This document shows positions 1 to 8,942 of a stretch of DNA of 64,000 nt, one piece after another. The notes under the pieces are model-generated. The model made no database searches, was not told the DNA's origin, and saw nothing but the letters and a program-made list of their open reading frames with translations. Source of the DNA: Gammaproteobacteria bacterium (GTDB taxonomy: Bacteria; Pseudomonadota; Gammaproteobacteria; Eutrophobiales; Eutrophobiaceae); contig JAURNY010000009.1 in assembly GCA_030829955.1 (NCBI GenBank), positions 40,498 to 104,497 of the forward strand, read 5' to 3'. Made by a program: the position numbers and the translations under genes. Position 1 is the first letter of the stretch, and the number at the start of each line of letters is the position of its first letter.

Positions 1-1335
1 GACCGGATAACCAACTTTAAGTTTTATTACTTCATCATTTAGGATTAGTTTGCAATCGCCATGAATCAATTCAAACATTTCATCTTTTCTCATATGATAA
101 TGTTCAGGATGAGATTGGTTCTTGAACATCAGGATTAGTTTTTTGCAAAACTTCAGGTTGACCTTTGATACAATCAGCGCACCTGTTTTATCATAATTAT
201 CCAGACCATAATGCGCGGATATCTCCGCTTCATCCTTTTCAGTTGTCGTGACATTGGCCATTTCAAGCAACTTCAACGCCTGCTTCCTTATTTTTTTGAC
301 TGTTTCATCTTCATCAAACAACTTGAAACTTTTTTTCAGGACTGGCGCATCTTTTTTAATAGTTTTTTTCGCAGTTGCACCAATCAAATTTTTTCTTCTC
401 TGCAACCAGCCCCACTCATCATCTACTTCGCCGGCATGAGCCTGGCCATCATGCAAAGGCATGGCGAAATAAATATCCTCATACTTTAATATTTGTCCTT
501 TTTTAATATCTTTATTCAAATACACACCGCGTTTTAATTGGGTTAATGCTGCTACTTCATCATCCGAACGGCCTGTATACACTGATTGAAATCTATCAAC
601 GTCCTGCAATACCCTTTTCATATCAGCAGGACTGCATGAATATGCGTTCAGTGGTACTTCATCAGTTTCAATACCAACATGCTTTTCTATCAGGCTTGCA
701 CCTAGCGCTACAGCGTATGGTGCCAGTGAAGGTTCGTGTGGTGATTCATGCGTAGAAAAGCCTATTTCAATATCCGGAAATGTCTCTTTTAACAAGGTTA
801 TTCTCTCAAGATTGGCATGTGTATTTGGTGTTGGATATTCACCTACGCAATGCATAAAACTGAAGTTGCGTTTATATTTATTGAATAATTGATATACCTT
901 TTTTAAATGCGTTAATTCTGCACCTGCAGTCGATATAACTATTTTCTTGTTGATCTGTGCAACTTCCTTCAATAATGCCCAATCATCTATTGAACAACTG
1001 GCAATTTTTATAATTGATAGATCCAGTTCCTTAAACAAGGGCAAAGATTCATTGTCGAATGGCGTTGCGATGGTGCTTAATTTCTTTTTTCTGATGTATT
1101 CAAATATTTTTTTGAAGTCTTCCTTGCCAAGCTCTGTTTCACGAAAACGTTTAACATATTTCAGATCGGATTCCAGATAATCCTTGTGAATAAAACTCTG
1201 GAGCTGCCTTAATTGCAGTTTAATACCGGCCTTGATATCAAAGCTGTTTGCTAAAGCTGCGAATTCATCAATAATCTTTTTCGCATGTTTTACACTGCCA
1301 TTGTGGTTATTGGCCATTTCAAATATATAAAACAT
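1..1335 (-). CDS. NeuB-type nonulosonic acid synthase with C-terminal cupin, 3' end outside window
   Basis: Reading leftward from an ATG at 1335, 445 codons stay open to the window edge. The N-terminal part has the sialic/legionaminic/pseudaminic acid synthase signatures: an N-H-N-G motif near residue 10, a K-L-Q motif near 45, T-P-F-D near 90, S-T-A-G, H-C-x-G-E-Y-P, G-F-S-T-H-E and I-E-K-H. These enzymes condense phosphoenolpyruvate with an N-acetylated hexosamine derivative. A SAF-like segment follows (about 250-310). The last ~60 residues visible are cupin-like, with an E-H-Y-H metal motif and a downstream E and G. It lies 26 nt after wzt, so the sugar is probably part of the exported polymer. 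Which nonulosonate is made cannot be told. The family call is firm; the end of the protein is unseen. Confidence 0.88.
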   Translation of the reverse strand, partial: MFYIFEMANNHNGSVKHAKKIIDEFAALANSFDIKAGIKLQLRQLQSFIHKDYLESDLKYVKRFRETELGKEDFKKIFEYIRKKKLSTIATPFDNESLPLFKELDLSIIKIASCSIDDWALLKEVAQINKKIVISTAGAELTHLKKVYQLFNKYKRNFSFMHCVGEYPTPNTHANLERITLLKETFPDIEIGFSTHESPHEPSLAPYAVALGASLIEKHVGIETDEVPLNAYSCSPADMKRVLQDVDRFQSVYTGRSDDEVAALTQLKRGVYLNKDIKKGQILKYEDIYFAMPLHDGQAHAGEVDDEWGWLQRRKNLIGATAKKTIKKDAPVLKKSFKLFDEDETVKKIRKQALKLLEMANVTTTEKDEAEISAHYGLDNYDKTGALIVSKVNLKFCKKLILMFKNQSHPEHYHMRKDEMFELIHGDCKLILNDEVIKLKVGYPV

Positions 1336-1361
1336 ATTTTACCCTGCTAAATTCATTAAAA

Positions 1362-2633
1362 TTAATTGATTGTCTGCCATGTACATTCAGGCGCGACCAG
1401 ACAGCCTTTTCTATATAACTGTCTTTCTCCGCGTCGTGTTTTGGTATCGATCACCATAAAGCTTAATACAGCATCATGCCTGTCTATCTTGCCTATGTTT
1501 TTTTCACAGGCAGCAACTGTTAAATAATATTGTCCTGGCTTTAATAATTTTGCCGGCAAGGTGATAAGGTATTCAACATCGCCTGCTTCAGTTATTGACA
1601 GTGTTGACTCTTCCCAGTCTTCATCAGAAGTAAAAATGATATTATTTCCATACGCATCGTGTACCAGTGCTATGGCATAATAATCAGTGTTTGCTTCCCT
1701 GATTGTCACACCCAGTTTGATTCTAATTTGCGAATCATACTCTACTTCCTGACGGTCTAAATTCTGTTCCATACTTACACTACTAATATAAATTGGCTTT
1801 TCATCATTTCCTGTATGATTAAGTAAACTACTATCTGTAGTATTGTTAACCAGGCCTGACATGTATCTTTCAATCGCATCGTCTACAACACCCTGATATT
1901 GCAACTTGCCTTCATCAATTACGATGGCTTCAGAGCATAATTGACGCACAGCACCAAGATTATGACTAACAAATAATACTGTGCGGCCTTCTCTGGCAAC
2001 GTCATTCATTTTACCGATGCATTTCTTCTGGAACTCCAGATCACCTACAGCCAGTACTTCATCAACTATCAAGATATCTGAAGACATATGTGCAGCGACA
2101 GCAAAACCTAAACGGGTTTTCATCCCGCTCGAATATCGTTTAACAGGGGTGTCGATATATTTTTCGACGCCTGAATAATCAATGATTTCATCGAGCCTGT
2201 CTGACACCTGTTTTTTTGACATACCTAACAATACGCCATTGAGATAGATATTCTCTCTGCCCGTCATTTCCGGATGCATACCCGTGCCTATTTCCAGTAA
2301 TGTTGCGACTTTACCCCGAACACGAATCTCACCCGTAGTTGGAGATGTTATTCTTGAAATTAACTTTAATAATGTTGATTTGCCAGCACCATTCCTACCA
2401 ATGATGCCAAGTTTGCTTCCTTGAGATATATCAAGACTGATATCCTGCAATGCCCATGATTCTGTATTCTTGATAGTTTCATACTTATTATTATTTATTT
2501 TGTCGTGTTCATTTTTATGAAATATATATTTATTAATAAAGCGGTGTATATCATGACTTAATGTGCCCGTACCGATTTCACCACGCATATATTTTTTCGA
2601 TAGGCCCCGTATTTCAATTACATTTTCAGACAT
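1362..2633 (-). CDS. wzt: ABC transporter ATPase for O-antigen/polysaccharide export (Wzt-like)
   Basis: This is the cytoplasmic ATPase of a two-gene polysaccharide exporter. Walker A G-R-N-G-A-G-K-S-T is at about residues 79-87, the signature Y-S-S-G-M near 168, and Walker B (I-L-I-V-D-E) near 190. Residues ~270-423 form the extra beta-sandwich domain that Wzt proteins use to recognise the capped end of the glycan. An upstream in-frame ATG at 2657 would overlap the permease gene. The ATG at 2633 is preferred because it is preceded by AAGAAG and follows the wzm stop by 10 nt. The C-terminal domain implies the chain carries a terminal signal before export. Confidence in family is high; the transported polymer is unknown. 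Confidence 0.92.
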   Translation of the reverse strand: MSENVIEIRGLSKKYMRGEIGTGTLSHDIHRFINKYIFHKNEHDKINNNKYETIKNTESWALQDISLDISQGSKLGIIGRNGAGKSTLLKLISRITSPTTGEIRVRGKVATLLEIGTGMHPEMTGRENIYLNGVLLGMSKKQVSDRLDEIIDYSGVEKYIDTPVKRYSSGMKTRLGFAVAAHMSSDILIVDEVLAVGDLEFQKKCIGKMNDVAREGRTVLFVSHNLGAVRQLCSEAIVIDEGKLQYQGVVDDAIERYMSGLVNNTTDSSLLNHTGNDEKPIYISSVSMEQNLDRQEVEYDSQIRIKLGVTIREANTDYYAIALVHDAYGNNIIFTSDEDWEESTLSITEAGDVEYLITLPAKLLKPGQYYLTVAACEKNIGKIDRHDAVLSFMVIDTKTRRGERQLYRKGCLVAPECTWQTIN

Positions 2634-2643
2634 AATCTTCTTA

Positions 2644-3492
2644 TTAAATATAATCAATATATGTTTGCTGACGTTTATTGAATACTATTAAGCCGGCAAA
2701 CAAGATTAGCGAAGAAATAAATAATGAATACGCAATCCCTGCACTATTTATCTCGCCGACACCAAGAAATGCATACTTGAATCCTTCCAATATATGTGAC
2801 AACGGATTAAAAAACATAATTTGTCGATATTGCTCGTTTAGCATGCTTATTGGATAAATCACAGGGCTGGCATACATAAATAATTGCGTCATAAATGTGA
2901 ATACAAATTTTAAATCCCTGTACTTAACTGTGATTGACGTAATAAGTAAACCTGCACCCAATGCCAACATTGCTGTAATCATTAGATATAAAGGTAAAAG
3001 CTGCATTGAGGAATTTGGCGCTAAAACATTATCTGAACTTGAGTATATGTATATAAAGATAATTAAAAACAGGGAAAACTGGATGGCAAACTTCAATAAT
3101 GAAGATATTATTTTTGATAGTGGGATAATGATTCTTGGGAAATATACCTTGCTATAAATACTGGTATTTTCATAGAACGTATCTGAAGTTTGCATCAAGC
3201 ATTCATTAAAATAATTCCATACAATAATGCCAGACAAATAAAATAATGCTGGCGGCACCTCATCAGTCGGTATATTGGCTATATTCGTAAACACCAGAAT
3301 ATAAATTAGCATAACCAGCAAAGGCTGAGCTAAATACCATAAAGGTCCAAATATAGTTTGCTTATAGATTGTAATGACATCTCTTTTCACAAAGATCATT
3401 AACAGATCTCTAAACTGCAATAGCTCTTTCAGTTCAGGATTGAACCACTTTTTATTTGATGTAATTACTGTATCCCACATATCTTCAGACAC
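2644..3492 (-). CDS. wzm: ABC-2 type polysaccharide export permease (Wzm-like)
   Basis: Inner-membrane permease of about 282 residues with roughly six hydrophobic segments. It has the conserved N-terminal cytoplasmic stretch of this family (W-F-N-P-E-L-K-E-L-L, then R-D-L-L and I-F-G-P-L-W-Y), followed by an A-Q-P-L turn. It forms a homodimeric channel with the adjacent Wzt-like ATPase to move undecaprenyl-linked glycan to the periplasm. The first codon at 3492 is GTG; an in-frame ATG lies at 3480. The gene runs in the same direction as, and just ahead of, wzt, the usual order for this exporter. Confidence 0.92.
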   Translation of the reverse strand: MSEDMWDTVITSNKKWFNPELKELLQFRDLLMIFVKRDVITIYKQTIFGPLWYLAQPLLVMLIYILVFTNIANIPTDEVPPALFYLSGIIVWNYFNECLMQTSDTFYENTSIYSKVYFPRIIIPLSKIISSLLKFAIQFSLFLIIFIYIYSSSDNVLAPNSSMQLLPLYLMITAMLALGAGLLITSITVKYRDLKFVFTFMTQLFMYASPVIYPISMLNEQYRQIMFFNPLSHILEGFKYAFLGVGEINSAGIAYSLFISSLILFAGLIVFNKRQQTYIDYI

Positions 3493-3544
3493 GCTACCGC
3501 CATGCCATTATTAATAGCACCATTAATTAACAGACAACATTTAA

Positions 3545-4099
3545 TTATTTTGATGTTGTCTTGGATTCCCAAATCAACAACTTTGGTCTGCCCTTGATCG
3601 TCTTATCGAATTCTTTAAATTCCTTTTCACTTAAAACCAATGTTCTTATTTTTCTTCCGACATAACGTTCGGTTTTGCCAACCAGATCATCAAGGTTAAA
3701 TTTGTCTATATCGCCCACTAACAACAAATCGATCAAGCCAGTGTCTTTTCCCTGTGCATAGTCATCAATTAAATAGGCATAACGTAAATTTCCCAGTCGC
3801 TCGACAATGCTTTCAATAATCTGAACCATGCCCATTGATTTTTTAACCATGGACTGAAGTTCTGGGAATAAGGGATGAGATGCATTGGCCTGGTAATTCG
3901 TTTGACGACCATCTTTCTGACTCGTCAACAATCCTGCTTCTCTTAATTGTGATAATTCATCCTTAACCTGACTGGTTGAGGCACCAAACTCAGAAGCAAG
4001 GCCGCGTAAATAGGCCTGCTGATTTGGGTTAAGAAAAAGGCGCATCAAGATCTTGATGCGCATTTTTGAGGTAATTAGTCCTGTGAATAATGTATTCAA
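3545..4099 (-). CDS. winged-helix regulator fused to a nucleotidyltransferase-like domain
   Basis: A 184-residue protein. Residues ~10-75 form an ArsR/MarR-like winged helix (L-R-G-L-A-S-E-F-G as recognition region, then G-L-L-T-S wing). Residues ~95-180 resemble a small nucleotidyltransferase-fold domain (G-L-I-D-L-L-L-V-G-D), but the usual G-S-x(n)-D-x-D catalytic pattern is incomplete, so it may be a sensor rather than an enzyme. Such proteins recur in polysaccharide loci of diverse bacteria. The likely start is a TTG at 4099; the next in-frame ATG is at 4063, which would cut into the conserved L-I-T-S-K start of the family. An inverted repeat at 4121-4140 lies 22 nt upstream. Role as local repressor is inferred. 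Confidence 0.75.
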   Translation of the reverse strand: MNTLFTGLITSKMRIKILMRLFLNPNQQAYLRGLASEFGASTSQVKDELSQLREAGLLTSQKDGRQTNYQANASHPLFPELQSMVKKSMGMVQIIESIVERLGNLRYAYLIDDYAQGKDTGLIDLLLVGDIDKFNLDDLVGKTERYVGRKIRTLVLSEKEFKEFDKTIKGRPKLLIWESKTTSK

Positions 4100-4120
4100 T
4101 TTTAGCTATGTTTACGTTCT

Positions 4121-4140
4121 GTTTTATAGAACTATAAAAC
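4121..4140 (-). promoter_or_regulatory. perfect inverted repeat over a predicted promoter, candidate operator
   Basis: GTTTTATAG-AA-CTATAAAAC is a perfect 9-bp inverted repeat with a 2-nt spacer, ending 22 nt upstream of the winged-helix gene. On the minus strand a TTGCAT hexamer, a 16-nt spacer and TATAGT form a plausible sigma-70 promoter whose -10 box sits inside the repeat. A dimeric winged-helix protein binding here would block its own transcription. The repeat is directly visible; the function is inferred. Confidence 0.5.
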
Positions 4141-4206
4141 ATTTCATGCATCATGCAAGATAAATATAGATAACTAATTCACATAAAGAAAAATTTATGG
4201 ATAGTC

Positions 4207-5397
4207 TTATTTACTATATAAATCAGTAATATAGCTAAAATATTTACTGGAAATAGCCGTCCAGTCATATTGCTCAACCGCGCTTTGGCGCGCTTGGGTA
4301 ACAATTTGCTCTTTCAGGTTATTATTCAGTATCAGTCTTTCTACTTGCCGCGCCATGTCAGTCATATCAGACGGTTTAAATAGTAATCCATTGGTTTCAT
4401 GCTGGATGATTTCCCGTGACGATGGCAGATCTGAAGCAAGTACTGCACAGCCACAGCCCATTGCCTCAATCGTTACCAGACCAAAACCTTCATTAATAGT
4501 TGATGGCATAACAAAAATTGATGATTGATTGAGCAACTGCGCTACTTGTTGTGGTGTTTTTGCACCATGCAGGATTATATTTTTTTCCAGACCTTCTTCT
4601 TTAATATAATTATTAATGCGCTCCGATAGGTCGCCTTCACCAATAATATTTAATTCTATCTTCGGATAGTTCTTATATAAGTCGCGTATTACTTCAATCA
4701 GCTCCAGTATGCCTTTTTGATGAATCAGACGACCCACAAAGATCAGACTGAGCGGGTTTCTCTCTTCAGGCTTTTTCTGAATAGTAAAACACCCCTTTAG
4801 ATCAACTCCCATAGGACAAACCTGAATATTATTATGATTTGCTCCAAGTTGATCCAGATAGTATTGCAATGATTTACTCACCAGCGTTATAGCATCGACA
4901 TTTTCTATTATCCATCGCTTAAATATATTTAGAACATACGTATCCAGTTTAACGATATCACTCCCATGTATCGTACAAAGAACAGGGGGACATTGTATAA
5001 ATGGAGCAATTTTCAGGAGACTCGCTATCAATCCTTGCGGAATCAACCAATGTGCATGTACAAAATCATAGTTATTTTTTTTTATTAATTTATATGCTGC
5101 AATTACCTGTCCAAACAAAAAAAACGGCACTAGGAAATAATATGCCTTGTGCTTCTTCAGATTGGGCAAGATGCCATTACCCGATGTTAATTTTTCAAAT
5201 CCTGAAAAAAAATATCTGTAGCGATAGATAGTTATGCCTGAAATATTTTCTTGTAGAGGTTGATCGTTAACATGCGGCGTTAATATATCAATCTCCATAC
5301 CTTGCCTGGAAAGATTCAGACATAAATCGAGTACGAAACGGGGATCCGTTTCATTATGCTTACCAGGCAGTGTTGAAGTTAATACCAGTAACTTCAT
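4207..5397 (-). CDS. GT4-family glycosyltransferase
   Basis: A 396-residue GT-B fold retaining glycosyltransferase. The N-terminal Rossmann half begins with the L-V-L-T-S-T-L-P-G nucleotide-sugar family start. The C-terminal half holds F-V-G-R-L-I-H-Q-K-G, a standard GT4 loop, and the E-x7-E donor site as E-G-F-G-L-V-T-I-E near residues 303-311. It most likely adds one sugar to a lipid-linked glycan at the cytoplasmic face. It lies 15 nt after the GT2 gene and before the regulator and exporter, which fits assembly of the polymer exported by Wzm/Wzt. Donor and acceptor cannot be read from sequence. Confidence 0.88.
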   Translation of the reverse strand: MKLLVLTSTLPGKHNETDPRFVLDLCLNLSRQGMEIDILTPHVNDQPLQENISGITIYRYRYFFSGFEKLTSGNGILPNLKKHKAYYFLVPFFLFGQVIAAYKLIKKNNYDFVHAHWLIPQGLIASLLKIAPFIQCPPVLCTIHGSDIVKLDTYVLNIFKRWIIENVDAITLVSKSLQYYLDQLGANHNNIQVCPMGVDLKGCFTIQKKPEERNPLSLIFVGRLIHQKGILELIEVIRDLYKNYPKIELNIIGEGDLSERINNYIKEEGLEKNIILHGAKTPQQVAQLLNQSSIFVMPSTINEGFGLVTIEAMGCGCAVLASDLPSSREIIQHETNGLLFKPSDMTDMARQVERLILNNNLKEQIVTQARQSAVEQYDWTAISSKYFSYITDLYSK

Positions 5398-5412
5398 TTC
5401 GATAATGGTATG

Positions 5413-6273
5413 TTAATTATTTTTTTGATTTTGACTATAAATCAAAAACGTAATTTGTTCAGAAATCAGGCCTATTAAAAAAATAAGCACTGAACTTATT
5501 AATAGCAACATTCCCATGTTGGTAAATCTTCCATAAAGCATATAAGTGAAACCATAATACGTTAATCCGGAAAAAAATAGGCCCAAAGAAACCGGACCGA
5601 ATATTTTCAATGGAGAGTATAAAGAAGTAATTCTGAAGATGATTAGTAAAAAACGAAATCCATCTTTAATAATTTTAATGTGACTGCTTCCCTTTCTTTC
5701 CGGACACTTGATAGGCAGATATAAAATACTATAACCGCTTCTAAATAAAGCCATAGTGATGGTTGTTGGATAAGAAAAACCATTCGGTAACAAATATAAA
5801 TATTGTCTAAAAATTTCTGCTCTCACTGCCCTAAAGCCAGAGGTTAGATCCTTGATATGATGACCAGACATATAACTTGCCAGTCGATTGTAAGCATAAT
5901 TAGCCACTAGTCGATGACTGCCTGCATGCGAATCTGTTGTACGTGCCCCAACCACCATATCGTATCCATCTCTGATTTTATCCAGCATTGGATTAATATA
6001 TTCTGGTACATGTTGACCATCTGCATCCATAAACACAAATACGTCACCACAGGCATGTCGCGCACCTGTTTTGATTGCTGCGCCATTACCCATGGAATAA
6101 GGGTGAGAAATCACTTTTACATTATATTCATTACAAACATCTACAGTGTTATCGGTCGAGCCATCATTAACAACTAGTATTTCACTGTTCGGGCAAACAC
6201 GCCTGATTTCAGGCAATAGAACTCGTAACGATTCTGATTCATTACATGCTGGTAAAATTACACTTATATTCAT
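5413..6273 (-). CDS. GT2-family glycosyltransferase, dolichyl-phosphate-mannose-synthase-like, with two C-terminal membrane segments
   Basis: Residues 1-210 are a GT-A domain: V-I-L-P-A-C-N-E at the start, V-N-D-G-S-T-D-N, and the metal-binding D-A-D in M-D-A-D-G-Q-H near residue 90. Two hydrophobic segments follow (about 220-280). Proteins of this layout usually attach a sugar from a nucleotide donor to polyprenyl phosphate, giving a substrate for GT-C enzymes that act outside the membrane. That fits the neighbour upstream: its start codon overlaps the TGA of the GT-C-like gene (ATGA), a sign of translational coupling. The sugar is unknown. Confidence 0.87.
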   Translation of the reverse strand: MNISVILPACNESESLRVLLPEIRRVCPNSEILVVNDGSTDNTVDVCNEYNVKVISHPYSMGNGAAIKTGARHACGDVFVFMDADGQHVPEYINPMLDKIRDGYDMVVGARTTDSHAGSHRLVANYAYNRLASYMSGHHIKDLTSGFRAVRAEIFRQYLYLLPNGFSYPTTITMALFRSGYSILYLPIKCPERKGSSHIKIIKDGFRFLLIIFRITSLYSPLKIFGPVSLGLFFSGLTYYGFTYMLYGRFTNMGMLLLISSVLIFLIGLISEQITFLIYSQNQKNN

Positions 6274-8138
6274 AATTCAGTAGATTCTATTTCTTTTAAT
6301 AGCTTCTGATAGGTAAAGTAATATTTAGGATTATGTCTAATAATATCTTTAATGTCATTGCGCATTTTTTCCAATTCATCGCGGCTTTGAGTTTTATTAA
6401 TAATATTCAGTTGTAAACCGTACTTCTCGGCTGAATGACTGATAAGAATAGAACTTTTAATATGCTGTAATGAATTTTTATAATCCATGTAAACGTACTC
6501 AATAATTGCCAGAAACTCCAATAAGTAACTTTTTATATGATTATAGTTTTTATTTTCCAATAATCTTTTCAGCAACAATTCAAGGTTTCTAATTGTATTA
6601 TCATCACATTTTCCTTGTAATGCTAACAACAGATAGTTATCCAACAAAGCAATTATACGCTGACCTTTTGCTTTCGAATATGCAGCTTCAGAAACAATGG
6701 CACTCCACGCTTCACTATCTTCCAACTGTTTAATAAAACATTCTTGCAGCTTCAATATGTTTAATCTAGCAAATACACTATTTTCTTCCTGCTTATCAAT
6801 CTGATGATAGGTTTTTATTGCATTGTCTGTATCACCATTTCTTATATATTGTGTTGCAAGGTAGTTTAATGATCGTTCTGACTGCGGCTGAAACCTTACC
6901 CACTCAATTGCCTGAATCAAGGGGCGCGCCCAATTGCCAGACTCAAGAAATAATACTGTTGTTATCCACAATAAATACATTGAAATTAAAAAAAGGGGGA
7001 TTCTCTTTTCTGTAAAATAGTTATAATAATTTACAGTAATAACACCTGCCAATAATGCTATACCGATACTCGGCAAATAATTTCTATGCTCAAAGTATAA
7101 TTCCAAATTGACGAAACTTGCCTCCAAACTATGCATGAAAAAAAACCACAAGATACCTAGACTAACGATAGGCAATTTCTTTCTTTTTTTAATTGCAAAC
7201 ACAAGTAGACCGATGAGTATAAACCAGCATAATATTGTTTTAGGTGGGGAGAAAAATGACGTGGAAACAACATAATCATCATGAAACAGTGAGAAAGAAC
7301 CATATGTAGGCAATATCAGTAGTTTTAAATAATCAATTATCACCACAGGTTGGGTTAACAATCTTTGCCATAAATTAAAATCGCGAAATTGATAAGATAC
7401 TGCAATGCCAGATAAATTACTCAACAAATATATAGCGAGCAAGGCCAATGGCATCGCCAACACAATCGCCGCCCATTTTCGGTTTTGATTTAATACATTA
7501 TTTTTTGAAAACAATGTCACTTCTATAACAATGATTAAAAGCAATAATAAAATTCCATTTTCTTTGGAGAGTATTGCCATTAAACAACATGACCAAATAA
7601 TAGCCGCAGCAATTATTGGATTACAAATATTACTTTTGACAAGCAAATCTTCTCTTAGTCTAAACCAGACCAGCAGACCAGCTAACGTAAATAATGTTGC
7701 AAGTTGTGTCATTCTTTGAACAGCGTACAACACTGTTGTAAGGTGTATTGGATGTAACATCCAGTAACTAACTACAGTTAATATAAATACATTTTTTTCA
7801 GCTAAATTAAAGTCAGAACGATTTATAATAATTTTGCTTATAAAAAATAATAACAAACCATTTAGGCAATGAATTAACAGATTTATGGCTTTAAATAATT
7901 GTGGATTATCTGGCCAGGAATTGTGCTGAACTGCAAAGCTAAGCATGGATAACGGTCGGCCGGTTGGTCCGGAAAAATTACCCAGAATAAAATTTAGCCA
8001 TCCGCGATTTACCAAATCAGATAAACCGGAAAGGTTATAGAAGTCATCAAATATAAACGGACTATTGAGGGCGGGTGTATAAATGAAAATAGTAATAACA
8101 AACACTACAATCAATAATAGTTTTATTTTTATAGCCAT
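6270..8138 (-). CDS. polytopic GT-C-like membrane protein with helical-repeat C-terminus (TMTC-like)
   Basis: A 622-residue protein. Residues ~1-400 hold about ten or more hydrophobic segments. The first periplasmic loop contains F-I-F-D-D-F (residues ~28-33) and G-R-P-L-S, the aspartate pair and motif seen in TMTC-type and related GT-C glycosyltransferases. Residues ~410-622 are soluble and look like degenerate TPR helices. GT-C enzymes of this type take sugar from a polyprenyl phosphate carrier. The next gene, overlapping by 4 nt, is a polyprenyl-phosphate-sugar synthase-like GT2. The pilA gene and its terminator lie just upstream, leaving only ~32 nt for a promoter, so read-through from pilA is possible. 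A role in glycosylating pilin is a hypothesis. Confidence 0.65.
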   Translation of the reverse strand: MAIKIKLLLIVVFVITIFIYTPALNSPFIFDDFYNLSGLSDLVNRGWLNFILGNFSGPTGRPLSMLSFAVQHNSWPDNPQLFKAINLLIHCLNGLLLFFISKIIINRSDFNLAEKNVFILTVVSYWMLHPIHLTTVLYAVQRMTQLATLFTLAGLLVWFRLREDLLVKSNICNPIIAAAIIWSCCLMAILSKENGILLLLLIIVIEVTLFSKNNVLNQNRKWAAIVLAMPLALLAIYLLSNLSGIAVSYQFRDFNLWQRLLTQPVVIIDYLKLLILPTYGSFSLFHDDYVVSTSFFSPPKTILCWFILIGLLVFAIKKRKKLPIVSLGILWFFFMHSLEASFVNLELYFEHRNYLPSIGIALLAGVITVNYYNYFTEKRIPLFLISMYLLWITTVLFLESGNWARPLIQAIEWVRFQPQSERSLNYLATQYIRNGDTDNAIKTYHQIDKQEENSVFARLNILKLQECFIKQLEDSEAWSAIVSEAAYSKAKGQRIIALLDNYLLLALQGKCDDNTIRNLELLLKRLLENKNYNHIKSYLLEFLAIIEYVYMDYKNSLQHIKSSILISHSAEKYGLQLNIINKTQSRDELEKMRNDIKDIIRHNPKYYFTYQKLLKEIESTEL

Positions 8139-8170
8139 AAATTAATCATAATTTTTTTTATCTTAAGCAT

Positions 8171-8196
8171 AAAAAAAGGCCACTAAGGTGGCCTTT
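8171..8196 (-). terminator. intrinsic terminator after pilA
   Basis: On the minus strand GGCCAC-CTTA-GTGGCC forms a 6-bp GC-rich stem with a 4-nt loop (8178-8193), followed by seven T (8177-8171). It lies 25 nt after the pilA stop. It should limit pilA to a single-gene transcript, with incomplete termination feeding the GT-C-like gene downstream. Confidence 0.88.
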
Positions 8197-8220
8197 CCTA
8201 AATTGAGAATTAACTCAATA

Positions 8221-8676
8221 TTATTTACATGCACCAGGCAGGTATTTAGCTTCAACGTTACCTGGATTGTTTGCATTAGTACCACATTCCCAGGTTTTAC
8301 CACCATCTTGTGATGAAAGTACATAAGTGCTGCCTTGAATATTCGGGTTAACACCAGTTGTACCCATAGTTGCTATAACTTCTACAACACCACCGTTTGC
8401 TGCGCCTGCGCCATCTTGTATCTCTACAGTTGAGACATATTTACCAGTAGTGGTACTACCAACTGCTGTCAGATTTGAAGGCCATACACCCTTATCTTGG
8501 TAGTATTCTGACAAACCGGTTTTGAAACCAGCAGCAAGGTTAACAGCTTCAGTCATTTGTGCACGAGCGGTGTAGTCCTGATAAGAAGGGATAGCAACCG
8601 CTGCAAGAATGCCAATAATCGCAACCACGATCATCAATTCGATAAGGGTAAAACCCTGTTGAATTTGTTTCTTCAC
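8221..8676 (-). CDS. pilA: type IV major pilin
   Basis: A 151-residue prepilin. The leader M-K-K-Q-I-Q-Q-G ends in the Gly cut by PilD, and the mature chain starts F-T-L-I-E with the essential Glu5, followed by the hydrophobic alpha1 helix. Cys131 and Cys150 bracket the C-terminal D-region loop. The start is GTG at 8676, fixed by AGGAG at 8684-8688 seven nt upstream. A -24/-12 promoter and an own terminator flank it. The surface half is short and Gly/Ala/Thr-rich. Identity as pilin is firm; being the main pilin is inferred from the strong promoter, ribosome site and terminator. Confidence 0.95.
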   Translation of the reverse strand: MKKQIQQGFTLIELMIVVAIIGILAAVAIPSYQDYTARAQMTEAVNLAAGFKTGLSEYYQDKGVWPSNLTAVGSTTTGKYVSTVEIQDGAGAANGGVVEVIATMGTTGVNPNIQGSTYVLSSQDGGKTWECGTNANNPGNVEAKYLPGACK

Positions 8677-8754
8677 AGTATTTCTCCTATGTGATCATTA
8701 ATCTATCAACAATTTTCGAAAATAATTGATGTACTTATTGTACACTTAGAGATT

Positions 8755-8770
8755 AGCATAAAATGTGCCA
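8755..8770 (-). promoter_or_regulatory. sigma-54 (-24/-12) promoter of pilA
   Basis: The minus strand reads TGGCAC-ATTTT-ATGCT. Against the RpoN consensus TGGCAC-N5-TTGCW it has one mismatch, and the GG and GC pairs are spaced correctly (8769 and 8757). Transcription would start near 8744, about 68 nt before the pilA GTG. The sigma-54 activator PilR and its kinase PilS are encoded at 15424-18353, so this is the expected target. Confidence 0.82.
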
Positions 8771-8942
8771 GCAATCTCTGTACAAAACACATTAATATTC
8801 TCGCACTACAAATATTTATCTTTTTTAAATTGTTGTTATTAATAATTATTTTTTTGATATGTCAAATATTGATATACCTGCTGATAATATATTTAATATT
8901 TCAATTCCCCAAAGTGTCTTAATGTGACGTAAACTGTCACTT

